NCBI GenBank assembly: GCA_001574975.1
Contig: KQ965772.1
Location: 278,572 to 342,571 of the forward strand
DNA from: Gonapodya prolifera JEL478
Taxonomy: Eukaryota > Monoblepharomycota > Monoblepharidomycetes > Monoblepharidales > Gonapodyaceae
Reading direction: 5' to 3'
Length of the DNA stretch: 64,000 nt
Shown here piece by piece: positions 1 through 10,829 of this stretch. The number at the start of each line of letters is the position of its first letter. The stretch's first letter is position 1. Both the position numbers and the translations under genes were made by a program. The notes below the pieces were generated by a model. That model was not told where the DNA came from. It saw nothing but the letters and a program-made list of their open reading frames with translations, and did not search any database.

Positions 1-183
1 GCGCTGGTGGAGGTGAGACGTGATTTTTCTGGTAATGTGGCTTCTATTCATCTGAACTCTGCCTTTTTTTACTTGGTAGCGGGCGGCCTTGCGTCTATGC
101 TGGTATGTTCTTTGGGTGCTGTTCTTTGCAGGACTAATTTCCAGCATATTTTCCAAAAATCATGGATACTTCCTTCCCCATAG

Positions 184-1971
184 GGCGGCGCCGGCGGAGG
201 TGGAGGTGGCGGAGGCGGGGGTCTTGAGTCGCTCCTTGCCGGCGTCTTGGGCGGAGGCGGCGGGAACCCAGGCCAACAAGAAGGTGGTGGAGGATTCCCA
301 CAGCAACAATCCGGCTACCCACAGCAACAAGCCGCGCCCCAAGTACAGCAACAGTACCAGCAGCAATCAGCGCCAGCGCCGCAAGTCAACGTTCCCCCGC
401 CGCCGACGCAGTTCGATGCCGGAGGGTTCAACTTTGAGGGAGGCGAGATTGGAGGTGGTGCGGCGATGATGACGAGTAAAATGGGGTACTACCAGTCTCC
501 GGGGAAGAAAAAGGTACGAATGCCATGAGCTTTGCTTTTCTTCGTTTGGGTTTGACTTCACCCGCCGCACCAGGCCCTCTTTGTCGGCATCAACTACATC
601 GGCTCCTCTGCTCAACTCGCCGGCTGTCTCAACGACGTCAAGAACATCAAGTCCTGGGTGCTCTCCAACTACGACTTTGAAGAGAAGAACGTGCTCACTC
701 TCACGGACGATAACCAGGACCCCAGGATGAAGCCCAGCAGGAGGAACTTGACGGCCGCCATGAGGTGGTTGGTCAAGGATGCCCAGAGGGGTGATTCGTT
801 GTTTTTCCATGTGAGTGAATCGTTGAGGCGGGGGTTGTGGGAGCGGGCGTGTTTCATTCCAGGTACCCGACGTGCCCCCCGCCGCCCGTGACGTTTGAAA
901 TTGTAGTACTCGGGCCACGGTGGATCCACGCAAGACACCCACGGCGACGAGGCGGACGGGAACGACGAAACTATCGTGCCGCTCGACTACGAAAGTGCGG
1001 GGCAGATCACGGACGACGAGATTTTCGAAATTATGGTGAAGCCCTTGCCCGAGGTGAGTAAGTTCTAGCTGGGTGGCGTTGTCTGTGGTGCTAATGAGGT
1101 GCATGCAGGGATGTCACCTTACGTGTATCTTTGATTCGTGCCACTCGGGGTCGGTTATGGGTGAGGATCTGACTTTGATGGAGCTCGGTCGGTGAAGATG
1201 GTTGTAAAACATTCTTGTCTCCCCGCGCCATCGCAAAGATCTTCCATACACGTACACTGCTGACGGAAACCTCGACGGTATATACTCCCTTCAGACGTAA
1301 TCTATCTCATCCCGATCCAACCTCCACTCCCCGGTCTTTCAGTCGTCCAATTCGACAACCGCCTCCCCGGCGCGCGCGACATGCTCCGCCAGGGAGTTCT
1401 GGACCGCGCCAACCCCAACGACGCCGTCACGCAGCTCTTTGGCGGCTCGGGCGCCTTTGCCGGTGGTGGGCCCGGCGCAACCGCCGCTAGCATGTCGTTA
1501 AGCCCGCAGCAGATCCAGGAGTTGGTGCAGAAGAGGGCGTCGTACGGGACGGTGATTCAGGTGGGTCAGGGTGTCATCGCGTAAGTTTGGTGGGAGTGAC
1601 TAAATTTAGTTTGAGTGTAGTTCGCGGGATGTGCGGACAAGCAGACGTCTGCTGACGCTTCGATTGGTGGTCAGAAAACGGGCGCGGCGTCGTGGGCGTT
1701 CATGCAGGTGTGTTCCCGTTGACGTCCATGGGTTTCGGGAGAAGCCAAAGTCAACCCGGCTCAATATTTCCCTCCCCAGGTAATGTCAAAGTACAAGACG
1801 CCATCCTACATTCAGATGCTCCAAGAAATGCGGACTCTGTTGAAGCAGAAGTACTCCCAAGTGATGCAGATGAGGTTCGGAAAATTTGAATGTCGTCTTG
1901 CTTCATTTCACGTTACTTTGTGCTGCAGTGCTTCCCAGAAAATGAATATGGATCAGCCGTTCACTCTGTAG
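184..1971 (+). CDS. Metacaspase (caspase-like cysteine peptidase, C14B), 5' end incomplete
   Basis: Arg/Lys-specific peptidase of the metacaspase family, usually cytosolic and tied to stress and proteostasis (family knowledge). Nine exons (184-513, 574-810, 907-1053, 1109-1160, 1239-1277, 1343-1560, 1621-1707, 1780-1874, 1929-1971) add to 1,248 nt and keep one frame to a TAG. The first visible exon encodes a poly-Gly run, then a Gln/Pro-rich prodomain like that of fungal type I metacaspases. The p20 core opens with ALFVGINYIG; the catalytic His is in YSGHGG (start of exon 907) and the catalytic Cys in DSCHSG (exon 1109). The C-terminus has the family's SYIQMLQEMR helix and ends QPFTL. There is no ATG in the first exon: it starts after an acceptor at 183, so the true start lies further 5', possibly via an exon ending at base 12. 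Catalytic part very secure, 5' end open. Confidence 0.92.
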
Positions 1972-2082
1972 TTGAGATAAATTGTGAAATATATCTCGCG
2001 AATCGACGGGTTGTCGAATAAGTTCAAAAAGTTCAAACCCGCAGTTCCTCCATGACTCCACAACACAAGCTCCACCCACGAA

Positions 2083-3830
2083 TGCCATCGCAGAGCCTCA
2101 CGCCCCTCTTCCACTCCATCCTCCAATCTGAATGGACCCGTCTCCATTCCCCTCCCCACCAATCGCCATCGTCCCCATCCTCTCCCCGCCCTCCGTCCCT
2201 TCTCCACCCAGACAGGAAATGGGCATCGTCACAGTATTCATTATGAGAGAAGCGTACCGAATCGTGAGCTCCTGATTCCTGGCGGTGTTGGTGGCGTGGG
2301 TCTTCACCTCTTCACCTCGCGACCCTTCCTTCTCCACAATCCAACCACTAAAACCCGGCCATTCGGTAGGCCCAATTCATTCAAACCCTGCGCACCTTCC
2401 TCCGCTCCATCCGCGGGCCTTACATCCGCGGAAGCTCCTCCAATTTCACATCTTTTCCCTCCCTTCCCGCACGGCCACGCCCCGCGCCGGCCGTCGAGGT
2501 TCCCGTTTATCGTTTGACGTAGACAGTGCACAAAACGGGAGGACGAAAACGGTGGCCATTTCTGAGGTGTCGGCGCGTCAGAGAGACGAGCTTGATGCGC
2601 AGATTGCAGCGTTTTTGAGGGGGTGTTTGGATATGGTGCGCAGTCTGAGTGTGGTGACTACAGCTGGAGGTGAGTACGGTCGGTCATAGGCGGTGGGGGG
2701 AAGTGGGGATCGTGCTGGCCACTTGTGGATTGGCCGTTGCTTTGGTTGGAGGATGAACCACGACATCTGACTTGCTCCGTCCACCACCACACCACACATT
2801 CTCAAACCACATCTATGAACAGACGCCGCCGACGTGAACCCCCTCCTCGAACCACCGCTCCGGTATGATATGGTACCTAAAGAACGGACTCATGCAGGCC
2901 ACGCAGGCGCAGCGGGAGATGCAGGAGGAGATGGATAAGAGGGAGAGAGAGCGGAGAGAGATTTGAGCTGGGGGGGGGGCGGGGCGTTTTGGAGTGGTCG
3001 GTGATGGGTGATGTGTCCGATGGCTTGACAAGGTTTGAGCCCCAGATTTACGACTCTTCCGTGATCAAGCCGATCCGACACGCCCCAACAACACCGTGCC
3101 CAATGTCGTCCTCATCTTTGAGTACATCACCGTCTGTGGGAAATTGGATGAATGGCTGGGACGTGTCTGACACCTTACCCGGTCACCTCGACGCTTCCGA
3201 ACGAGATTTCTCCAAACTTTTTGATAGTCATGGGAGCGCGGTACCTGCCCGCGGCAATAACGTATTGCGTCATCGAAAGCATGCCGCTGTTCCCGGTCCA
3301 CCGACACCATCCCACGAAACCCCATCGTTCCCCGGTCCCATCAAATTCTCCCCGCCCAGCATCCCCCCCGCCACCGACTCCTTGGAAGACCCCGAAACCG
3401 ACATCACCGCGACCCTCACATGCACGGAACTGCAACAACTCGCCGACGAGAACGCGGTGCTCCTGGCCGACCTGGAAGGGAGAACGGAGGAAGTTGTCAG
3501 GATCGCCCAGAACGTGCATGAGATTGCCCAGATGCAGACAGAGTTGGGAAGGATGTTGGTGGGGCAGGATGTGAGTTTTTGGTGCCGGCTGGGCACCTTT
3601 TCGTTTCTGGTTCCAGCTCTGGATCCGCTCGCATTACCCTCCCGGCGCCCCGACCCCAGCTCACCGTCACCCAGATACACCTCGACGCCAACGCCACGGT
3701 CGACGCTCTGACACGTGCGAACGAGTACCTGCGCAACGCGACGATGACGGGGTCTGACATGCGCGTGATGGTGATCCTGTTCTTCTTGGTCATGGCATTC
3801 ACGGTGGTGTTTTTGGATTGGTATGGGTGA
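2083..3830 (+). CDS. Syntaxin-18 / Ufe1-type Qa-SNARE (ER membrane fusion)
   Basis: ER t-SNARE for retrograde Golgi-to-ER fusion (family role). The last exon (3660-3830, after an intron at 3571-3659) completes a SNARE heptad region, then a tail anchor ending VVFLDWYG; syntaxin-18 proteins end in the same FLDWY signature. The preceding exon carries the first half of the SNARE helix (EIAQMQTELGRMLVGQD). Around 2565-2630 the peptide ARQRDELDAQIAAFLRGC matches the conserved N-terminal helical region of syntaxin-18. The proposed start MPSQSLTPLFHSILQSEW matches the LTPLF opening of the family. Exon borders between about 2200 and 3000 are not resolved: the first exon runs into a stop at 2246 and no clean splice pair joins it to the 2.5-kb segment. 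Identity is secure from the C-terminus, the internal model is not. Confidence 0.82.
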
Positions 3831-4030
3831 GCGAGGGACCGGGGTGGCGCGGGATGGTCTGTTAGTGCTAGGGTTGTGTTGCATGCAGCGAATTGTGGTA
3901 CTGAAGCAAGATGTTGATTTTTTTAAAGAGTGAAGGTTATACATATTGAGGTTGTTACAAAAGACGTTCCCTCGGGGGTCTATGGAATAATGTCTGTGTA
4001 CTGTCACCTCTCCCAAAAATGTCAGCCCTT

Positions 4031-4175
4031 CTATGCCTGAAAGAGAACAGAGAAACGTTGAGGACGAGCACCGAGTGGAGTGGAGGAACCCAGGCGGACG
4101 CACCTTTGGTTCTTTGAATTGAACTGGACGCCCAAGTACGTCGGCAGTCGGAAAGTTCACCGGGAACTTCCGTGC
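4031..4175 (-). CDS. Possible 3' exons of a small unknown gene
   Basis: On the minus strand a 72-nt exon (4175-4104) sits between a good acceptor (CTCTTACAG) and donor (AAG|GTGCGT) and encodes ARKFPVNFPTADVLGRPV followed by QFKEPK. The next acceptor (CTCTTTCAG, at about 4037) is followed at once by GCA TAG, which would end the protein as ...FKEPKA. I could not find a first exon with a start codon in the 250 bp upstream, and I do not recognise the peptide. It could be the tail of a small protein or chance. It lies tail to tail with the syntaxin gene, about 200 bp apart. Confidence 0.25.
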
Positions 4176-5345
4176 CTGTAAGAGAGTGAATGCGTATGTC
4201 GAGGACGAGTCAAGTAGCCCGGAACGTGAAGCAACCCATCTCAAGTCCGTCAATTAGAGTATATTCACCACCCCCAACTTGCGAAATCTCGATGAGGGGT
4301 CGACAAGGTCGACGTCTCGACGTAGGTAGAAAGAGGGGAGCTTTTCAGCTCGCACCACCGCACACTCTTTCGAAGGGGGTTTCCCGTGCCAGAGATTGAC
4401 CGGCTAAAGACTCAATGCGTGGAGACGGTAGCCTTTTCCGCAGTTGTTGGAGGCCCCAACCGCAACCACCGGGTTTGGGAGACAGTGTTACCACAATGCC
4501 AACTGACAAGCTATAACACTGCTTCCCCCTTCCCTTCCTCCTCCCAGGAACCGAGTGGCTCCCTTATCGCAAGCCTGACGGGTGATGTGGACTCCGAAAA
4601 GACGCGAAACGGTGAAGACCGCGAAACGGGTGGTTGTCTGCACGGCGGAGAGTCAGACGAGTTCGACGCGGAAAAGACGCGGAAACGACGCGGCAAGTAC
4701 TGGTGGGCGAGTTGTCCGTGTTCCGCGCGTCCGGTCTGGCTTTTGTCCTCGACCCAACCATGACGGACAAAAAGAGGGGATGACGTCACAGAAATACAAC
4801 TAGAATAAACCCGTAACTACAACGCCCATAGATACTTATTTTGTGTGTTCGTAATTGTCTGCGTGTTCCATGCGAGATTGTGCAGAAATTTCCTGTTATG
4901 GTAACATTGGTTCTTTTTCATCAGAGACGAGTCTTCCGACTCTCCGCCCCAATTTCACGTTTTGAAGTTGGCGAGACGCAATGTACGAAATGCAAACACC
5001 TTGGTTTAATTAACGTGCCTGTTTACTCGTTCGTTCCATGTCAGTGTTCGGGGTCGAAATTGTATAAACAAGGGCCCCATATGGGAAGGCTGGTTCGTAA
5101 CAACAAATTCGGACTTAAAAATACATATACACATCCTCTTCTTAATCAAAATTTACCACACCAGTAGTACAGTCTCCCGACACCCTCTCTGTCACACAGT
5201 ACCCATCGCACCCATAGACCCTGAAGCCGACGTAGCAGCCCACACTGACGCCGTCGTTCTCGGTGGAACAACAAACCCACTTGCGACGTTCTGCCCTCCC
5301 AATATCTGCAACGCGTCTCTGCAATTTGATGGTCAGTGGTTACCA
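4176..5345. other. Intergenic stretch, no gene seen
   Basis: About 1.2 kb with no open frame that shows a domain, a hydrophobic segment or a credible exon chain. Between 4430 and 4770 the base composition allows several overlapping frames on both strands, none convincing. At 5142-5324 a Cys-containing minus-strand frame follows the SH3 gene and could be an extra 3' exon of it, but the simplest splice into it creates an immediate stop (T|AG). Confidence 0.4.
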
Positions 5346-6296
5346 TCACCACTTTTCGTGACAACGCTCTCGATCACAAGGACTAGTGAGCTCACATGGG
5401 AGCAGCACCAATCTCCCATTCCCCACATCTTTCACTGCGCACCAACCGTCGCGGTATATGTTGAGCAGTTCAACCGGTTGGCCTGGGAAGAGCGATAGCT
5501 CGTCTTGAGCAGAGGCGACGTACTGCGGTAGTGACAGATGAAATTCTAGATGAACCACTTTGATCGTATTGGGCGAAGGTGGGATGTGGCTGGAAGAGCG
5601 AGAAATACGTGGGTTGTCGCACAACTTGAAATACGGGGTCCAATGAAATGAACCTACAGAGGATACCATGGTAGAGCCGACCCAACCGAAGAAGACGCCG
5701 GGGTTGCTGAGAACGTAGACAAATTGCCCAATGATTGAGAGGAGTAGGCGGCTTGCTCAGACTTGGGGAATGTTTGTGTCACAGAATGATAATCTGCAAG
5801 TTGAAGGACCGTCTCAGCGGGACAAACAATCAAATTCAACCGTAGTCAGGGTCACCAACCTGGTTGAGCTCCCTTCACCTTGCCCCGCTTTGCCACTACA
5901 ATTCCCACAATAATCAAGCCAACGACAATCACGCCCCCGCCTGCCGCGATTCCTGCGATAACTCCAGTGGAAAGGCTAGGCGAGTCACTTGGACTAGGAC
6001 CTGACGGGGGACCGTTTGCCGATGGGCCATTGGGCGTGGATGGCGTCGTACTCTGCGACGATGAGCGAGATGTACTGTGAGTGGCAGCACCGACTGCAGA
6101 GGGCGGGTAGTTCCAGTTACAGCATGCGCCACGAGTCAAGTGGACGGTGATGCTTGACTGGTCCAAGAGAGATTCGAAAAACGCGCAGTCAGTCCGCAGC
6201 AAGCTGGGCGAGAGTTTGGAAAGGCGTCCAAGCAAGGAGGCCCACGAAAGCAACAGAGAAGGTCGATGAACGCTCAAGTACACGCGACCGAGGCAT
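5346..6296 (-). CDS. Secreted/type I membrane protein with cytoplasmic SH3 domain, frame broken near the N-terminus
   Basis: Predicted receptor-like protein. The chosen ATG (6296) begins MPRSRVLERSSTFSVAF, a basic n-region followed by a hydrophobic core, a plausible signal peptide. A short Cys-containing ectodomain follows (GACCNWNYPP motif), then a Ser/Thr/Pro stalk, a transmembrane segment (GVIVVGLIIVGIVVA) and a basic stop-transfer (KRGKVKG). After an intron starting at about 5897 comes a Ser-rich linker, then after another intron an SH3 domain (ASAQDELSLFPGQPVELL ... DGWCAVKDVGNGRLVLLP) with the ALYDY-side acidic loop and conserved Trp. The 3' end is taken at the TGA at 5346. An AGTC AGTC tandem duplication at 6187-6194 shifts the frame between signal peptide and ectodomain. 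The pseudogene at 9.6-10.7 kb is a paralogue that still has LRRs, so this copy may have lost them. Confidence 0.6.
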
Positions 6297-6483
6297 TGAA
6301 ATCCATGCGACTGCAGTTCCGCGGATGGATGAAATTGTGTTGTGGCAGTAGTCCATGGGCCTTAGTCGGCACCGCCCCATAAATCCAGCCTGGCCATAGC
6401 GTAACACGACGCAAAGACTAATGAATGGTACTATTAAAAAGCGCTACTAATCTCGGAATGGAATTTTCTGAGTTCATTATCTC

Positions 6484-9407
6484 CTACACTTTGTAAAACA
6501 AACCCAACACCTTTTCCGGTGGCGGGGGTTTGCTGACTTCCTCCTCCTCGGGAATTTTCCCCTTTTCCCAGTTCTGCGGTTCCTCGATCACCCTACACAG
6601 GTCGCGCACCTTCCTCCACCTGATAAACGCCACCACGCATGATCCCACCAGGACGCACCCGCCAGCAAACGCCATTGCAGGAAGTGCATTGCCGAGTGTA
6701 CGCCCGACTTGAACAGTCCCGTCGGCGAGTGTCGTGGTGGTGGTGGTGGAGCCCATGTCGAGGAGAATTCCCGCAACGACGTTGCCAGCCAAATAACCGG
6801 GGACCAGAGACGGAAAGAGAAGTCCGGTTGCTGATGCGAGACCGTAGGGAGAGAAGAAGTTTGCGATTGTGAGCATCATCAGACCTGTCGTACGCGTGAC
6901 GGGTTATATTTCGCTTGATTTGAGAAACCCCACGTTTTGTTGGAAGCAAAAAGTATTCACCTTTATACGTCCCGCTCCAAAACCCAAACCCAGCCACAAA
7001 CACCGCCATCGTGACAAAACTGCGACACACGGGCCACACCCCAACCACAAAGACCCCCATAGCGACCGTCGAGAGCAGCATCCCATTGACGGTCCCGACC
7101 GCCTTCCCGACCACGCCTTGCCCGACCCGCCCCGCCACTGCCGCGACGTTGAGAATCGATACGAGTGTCGCAGCGTCAGAGGAGGAAATCCCGAGCGAGG
7201 CGGTGGCCTGAATGGGCACGAAGTAAGGCGGAGTGTAGAGACCCATGTTGACCGAGAACATCATGGCGCCCATTGACCAGAACAGCGACGTGCGGATGAG
7301 GTCGGACATGGGGAGTTTTGGTGGCGGTTTTGAGCCATGTTTGCCGCCGCCGCCAGTGCTTGTCCCGCCGGTGCCATGTTTGGGCTCCGGGGTGGAGGTC
7401 GTGATCAGCTGCGACCCGAACACGACTTGCGATCCCAACCGGAGCCGGGTACTTGACGTGATGTTTTGGCTGGACCCGAGTGACATGGACCCCCCAAAAT
7501 CGATCGCCGATCGAAGCACCACCGTCGACGGGATCCGGTCGTGCCCCGCCGCGCCCAGAACGATGGACGACTTGCTGATCGTGGGGGCCTTGCTCAAGGA
7601 TGATATCGAGGGCGCCCGCACGGCGGTCATGTTGCCCGCTCCCTGGGTCTGGGAAAAGCGGGCCAGGTCGCGGAAGGAGCTCGGGTTGGATTGCCGCCGG
7701 GCTGCGTCTTGCGTGTCGTCAGCCGAGAAGATCTTGCGGTGCCCGTGCGGAAGTTGTTCGTCTGCGCCAAGGCCATCCTTCTGTGGCACGCGATCAGCGC
7801 TCCGAGATTCCTTGAGCGTCCCATGCGAGCCCGAACCCGACTTACTCTTCCGCGACAGCTTTTTAGGCAGCGACGTGCCCAAGCCCGAGCCGCTACTCCC
7901 CGAGCTTTTACTGTGTGAGCCTTGGTCGGCGGGTTTCATTCCGACCAGAGACCCCCGGTGCGCGGGTGGAGGAAAGGAAGGCGGGCGCGACATGTCCGAG
8001 TCGGATCCAGTAGGTCGGTGCGTGTGCTCGCCGTTGTGTGATGAGAAGGATGCGGGGAGTGACTGCCGTTTTGAATATTTTGTGGATTTCGTACTGTCGA
8101 CGTCAGGAGTAGGCCCGGAAGACTCATGTGAGGGCGAGGTCGGTCCGGAAGGCGTCATGGGGCGACTCAACGACTCTGGAATCGTGGCGAGCGGGTTCGT
8201 TTTCTCGAGCGGGGGCGATACCTGGCCGGAGCGGTGGGACGCCGTGGGGTTACGTCCTGCAAACCAACGGGACACACATTCGGTTACCCACAAAATTCTC
8301 CTCCGCAACCGCAACCGCCGACGGTCCCGGCAGCGGGAACACTTTGCCGTCAGACAGCCGGCGGTGGTGCGGGTTGACCGCGAGGGCACGGGATGTGGTG
8401 CTCGTACCTCCTATCCCGCGGAACGAAAGGCTGCACAGAATGCCAATGACACCATATGAGAGCGACAGGGCGCGTAAGGTCGTGGACCACCCGTAGTGGG
8501 CGAGGAGGAAGGCGGAGAGGGGGGCGAGAATGAAGGGGCCGAGGTTTATGCCTTTGGGAAGGAAGGTTGCATTTGGTGTTGGAATGAAGATAAGAACTGA
8601 CATCGCTGAAAAATGGGACTTACCTGTGATGGCCAAGCCGACTTTCACGATAGACTTTCATTGAGAAGTGCTCACAGGGTCAGGATTTGAATAGCATTTT
8701 GCTCACTTGCTGTTGCCCTCGACTTGTGTCCCAAAGGAAACGCGTGTGCGACTGCTGCTGATGCTGGATAGTACAGGCCTGCTCCGCCAACACCGTACAC
8801 TATACCAAGTGTCCTGAGGTTGTAATGTGTGATGATTTCAATTCGTGGGCTGGTGTGTTCGATGCATCTAACCATACTCCAATACTCACAGGAAGAGTTG
8901 CCACAGCTCCGTAGCGAACGATCCTAGGGCGAATCCAGCGGAGAGCAAAATAGCGCCACAGAATGATACGGGGAAGAATCCGAACCGGTCCGCCATCCAG
9001 CCAACAAGCTGAGCAGAATCAATGAGTTACCTTTTCCCTCCACCTTTGGAGAATCCCACCACCACGCCAGGTGACTCACCGGCCCCACGAGACAGTACCC
9101 AGCACCCATCGTCCCGCCAACCATTGCCAGAATGCCCGACGACGTCTGCGCGAACTTTCCCTGGGTGAAGAGATGGGACTGGAAGACACCCCAGCTGGAA
9201 ATCAGCGAGTGGAGCAGCGCTTGCGAGATGCATGACGTCAGCTGCGGCGGAAGGGGAGTGCATGGCGGTTAGGAGGAGCGGATTGCCGCTGGGAGTCCGC
9301 GGTCGGCGTTCAGAAACAGAAATGCTCACCACAATCAGCCAGGGCCACCGCTGGGCCACAGTCGTCGCTGCTTTCCGCTTTGTCTCCGCATGCGCATCGG
9401 AGCCCAT
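6484..9407 (-). CDS. MFS transporter, monocarboxylate-porter-like, with very long central loop
   Basis: Twelve-helix major facilitator. Start MGSDAHAETKRKAATTV leads directly into TM1 (WPWLIVVLTS, spliced). Further helices are recognisable: SSGILAMVGGTMGAGYC, LVGWMADRFGFFPVSF (loop 2-3 signature), TLGIVYGVGGAGLYYP, GINLGPFILAPLSAFLL, and in the second half SLFWSMGAMMFSVNMGL, LNVAAVAGRVGQGVVG and SLVPGYLAGNVVAGILL. At least five introns are visible. The order and the GxGxGxxY-type TM4 motif fit the MCT/MCH group of fungal monocarboxylate or riboflavin transporters (family assignment, substrate unknown). The loop between TM6 and TM7 is about 280 residues of Ser/Pro/Gly-rich disorder. The frame changes near 8257-8287; a 31-nt GT-AG interval there would reconcile it but is unusually short. 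The C-terminus is acidic and Pro-rich. Confidence 0.82.
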
Positions 9408-9584
9408 GAGCAAAGTAACGTTGATTGCGAATGGAGAGAGCTGTCGGATTTCGGTTCCGCACTTGCTGCCGTCAGTGGGCTGCCTGATGTCTTCGCATGT
9501 CTTCGCCGCGCGGACAGACCGTCAAGTTTCTCCGCATGGCCCGTCACTGTAGTGTAAAATTGAATTAAAATAGATTTAAGTGGG

Positions 9585-10654
9585 TTAGAGGTACATGTCG
9601 AATGAGAACAGTTCTACAAAGGGGTGCGTTCGGGCCACATCAATCGCGAAAATTACTGTCAAAGCAAGGAGCGCACCGCCTCCTTTAGCAGCGATTCCAG
9701 AAATAGCGCCAGATGAAAGGCTAGACGAGTTGCCGTCGGAGCTAGAGTCTTGCGTGGGAGTTGTAGATATACCTGTGACTGTTGATGGTGTCGAGATCTG
9801 GGAAAACAACCGAGATGTGGACCACGAAGCGCCTGTTGGGGTAACTAATTGGGAAGAGTTGGTCGACAAAGGGCACATCGGTCCTCCCTCGGGGATTCCT
9901 TGCGATAGGCACGCCCTCAGAAGGTCCCGGGTTGCCTGCATGAACCAAACTTCGACATAGCGTAACTCAGCGAAATGTCACGGTGAATCGTAAAATCAAA
10001 CACATGTTACAGCAGAAAGAGCACTCTGTGAGTGTCGCTGTCTTGGGAAGAAGACCGTCCACAGTGCCGGACAGTTGATTGTAGCTGATCCCTGAATTAT
10101 GGCAATGTCAAAAACTTGCGAAATCAAACGAAACGTTGCCTCACCAAAAAGCAATTACCCACAGAGTGCTCTTAGGGATGTCAAGTTGGACAAGTCTGGA
10201 ACCTGCCCCGTCAGCTTGCTGTTGGGCAAATCCAAACATTGAAAGCTTTCGATTGTTGACAAACTCCCGGGAGAAAGGTCCCTCGAGACCGTTCATCTGT
10301 AAGTCGAGAACAAAGAGCTGCTGCAGGGGTGTGGGGTCAGGTTTCATTCCAGTGAGACGGATGTTTGCAAGTTGAAGATAGTTCAAATGGTCTAGGGCAG
10401 GGCGCCCACCCCTGATGGAATCGTCCCTGCAGGTAGAACATGAAAACTCACGCGGACGCTGCCACATCGAAAATCTGCTCGATGGATACCTTACCTTGCA
10501 AGTTTTTGGAGTTGAAGTCCGCAGAATAAACCCTATCAACCCAGGAAGGCACTGGATGATTCCATACCTAGTTCCAGTGACAACACGCGCCACGATGATG
10601 CGCACTCAGATTGGCCAATGCTCGGCTTTCGAAAGCGAAAAGGTTTTGCCAAAT
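9585..10654 (-). pseudogene. Leucine-rich-repeat membrane protein, disrupted
   Basis: Paralogue of the SH3 gene at 5.3 kb (shared RGACC(N/H)WN ectodomain motif and GISGIAA-type TM start). Read with frame corrections, the minus strand gives an LRR ectodomain: NSKNLQGTIPSGVGAL, LNYLQLANIRLTG, QLFVLDLQMNGLE, CLDLPNSKLTGQVPDLSNLT and ISYNQLSGTVDGLL, then a Ser/Thr stalk, a weak TM segment and a short tail (ELFSFDMYL). Lesions: an in-frame TAG at 10568-10570 directly after HWN, a one-base loss near 10391-10403, and an extra G near 10279-10286. There is no SH3 domain after the TM segment. No signal-peptide exon was identified upstream of the acceptor at 10655. I call it a pseudogene; assembly error at several sites is the alternative. 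Confidence 0.7.
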
Positions 10655-10829
10655 CTGAAATTTTAACGGACGCTGGATTGGAGCTAATCAAAGCAAAAAA
10701 GTTCGTATTGCTCTCACGGCATGTGACTACGAAACATAAAATGAAATTGCGATTCGGAACATAACTGGGTGCGATTCCTCTGACGATCAAGTGAACAATC
10801 GGCGGGGCATATCTTCATCACCCGTCACG

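Noticed and set aside
367-1104. 245-codon frame antisense to the metacaspase
   Set aside because: The opposite strand carries the full metacaspase signature with introns in the right places.
5142-5345. Cys-rich extra exon after the SH3 domain
   Set aside because: Using the GTGAGC donor at about 5394 joins T to AG and gives an immediate stop; the exon also lacks a recognisable function.
7245-8459. 404-codon open frame on the plus strand
   Set aside because: It lies antisense to the MFS transporter loop, which is GC-rich and low in stops. The minus strand shows TM helices and spliced continuity; this frame shows no domain.
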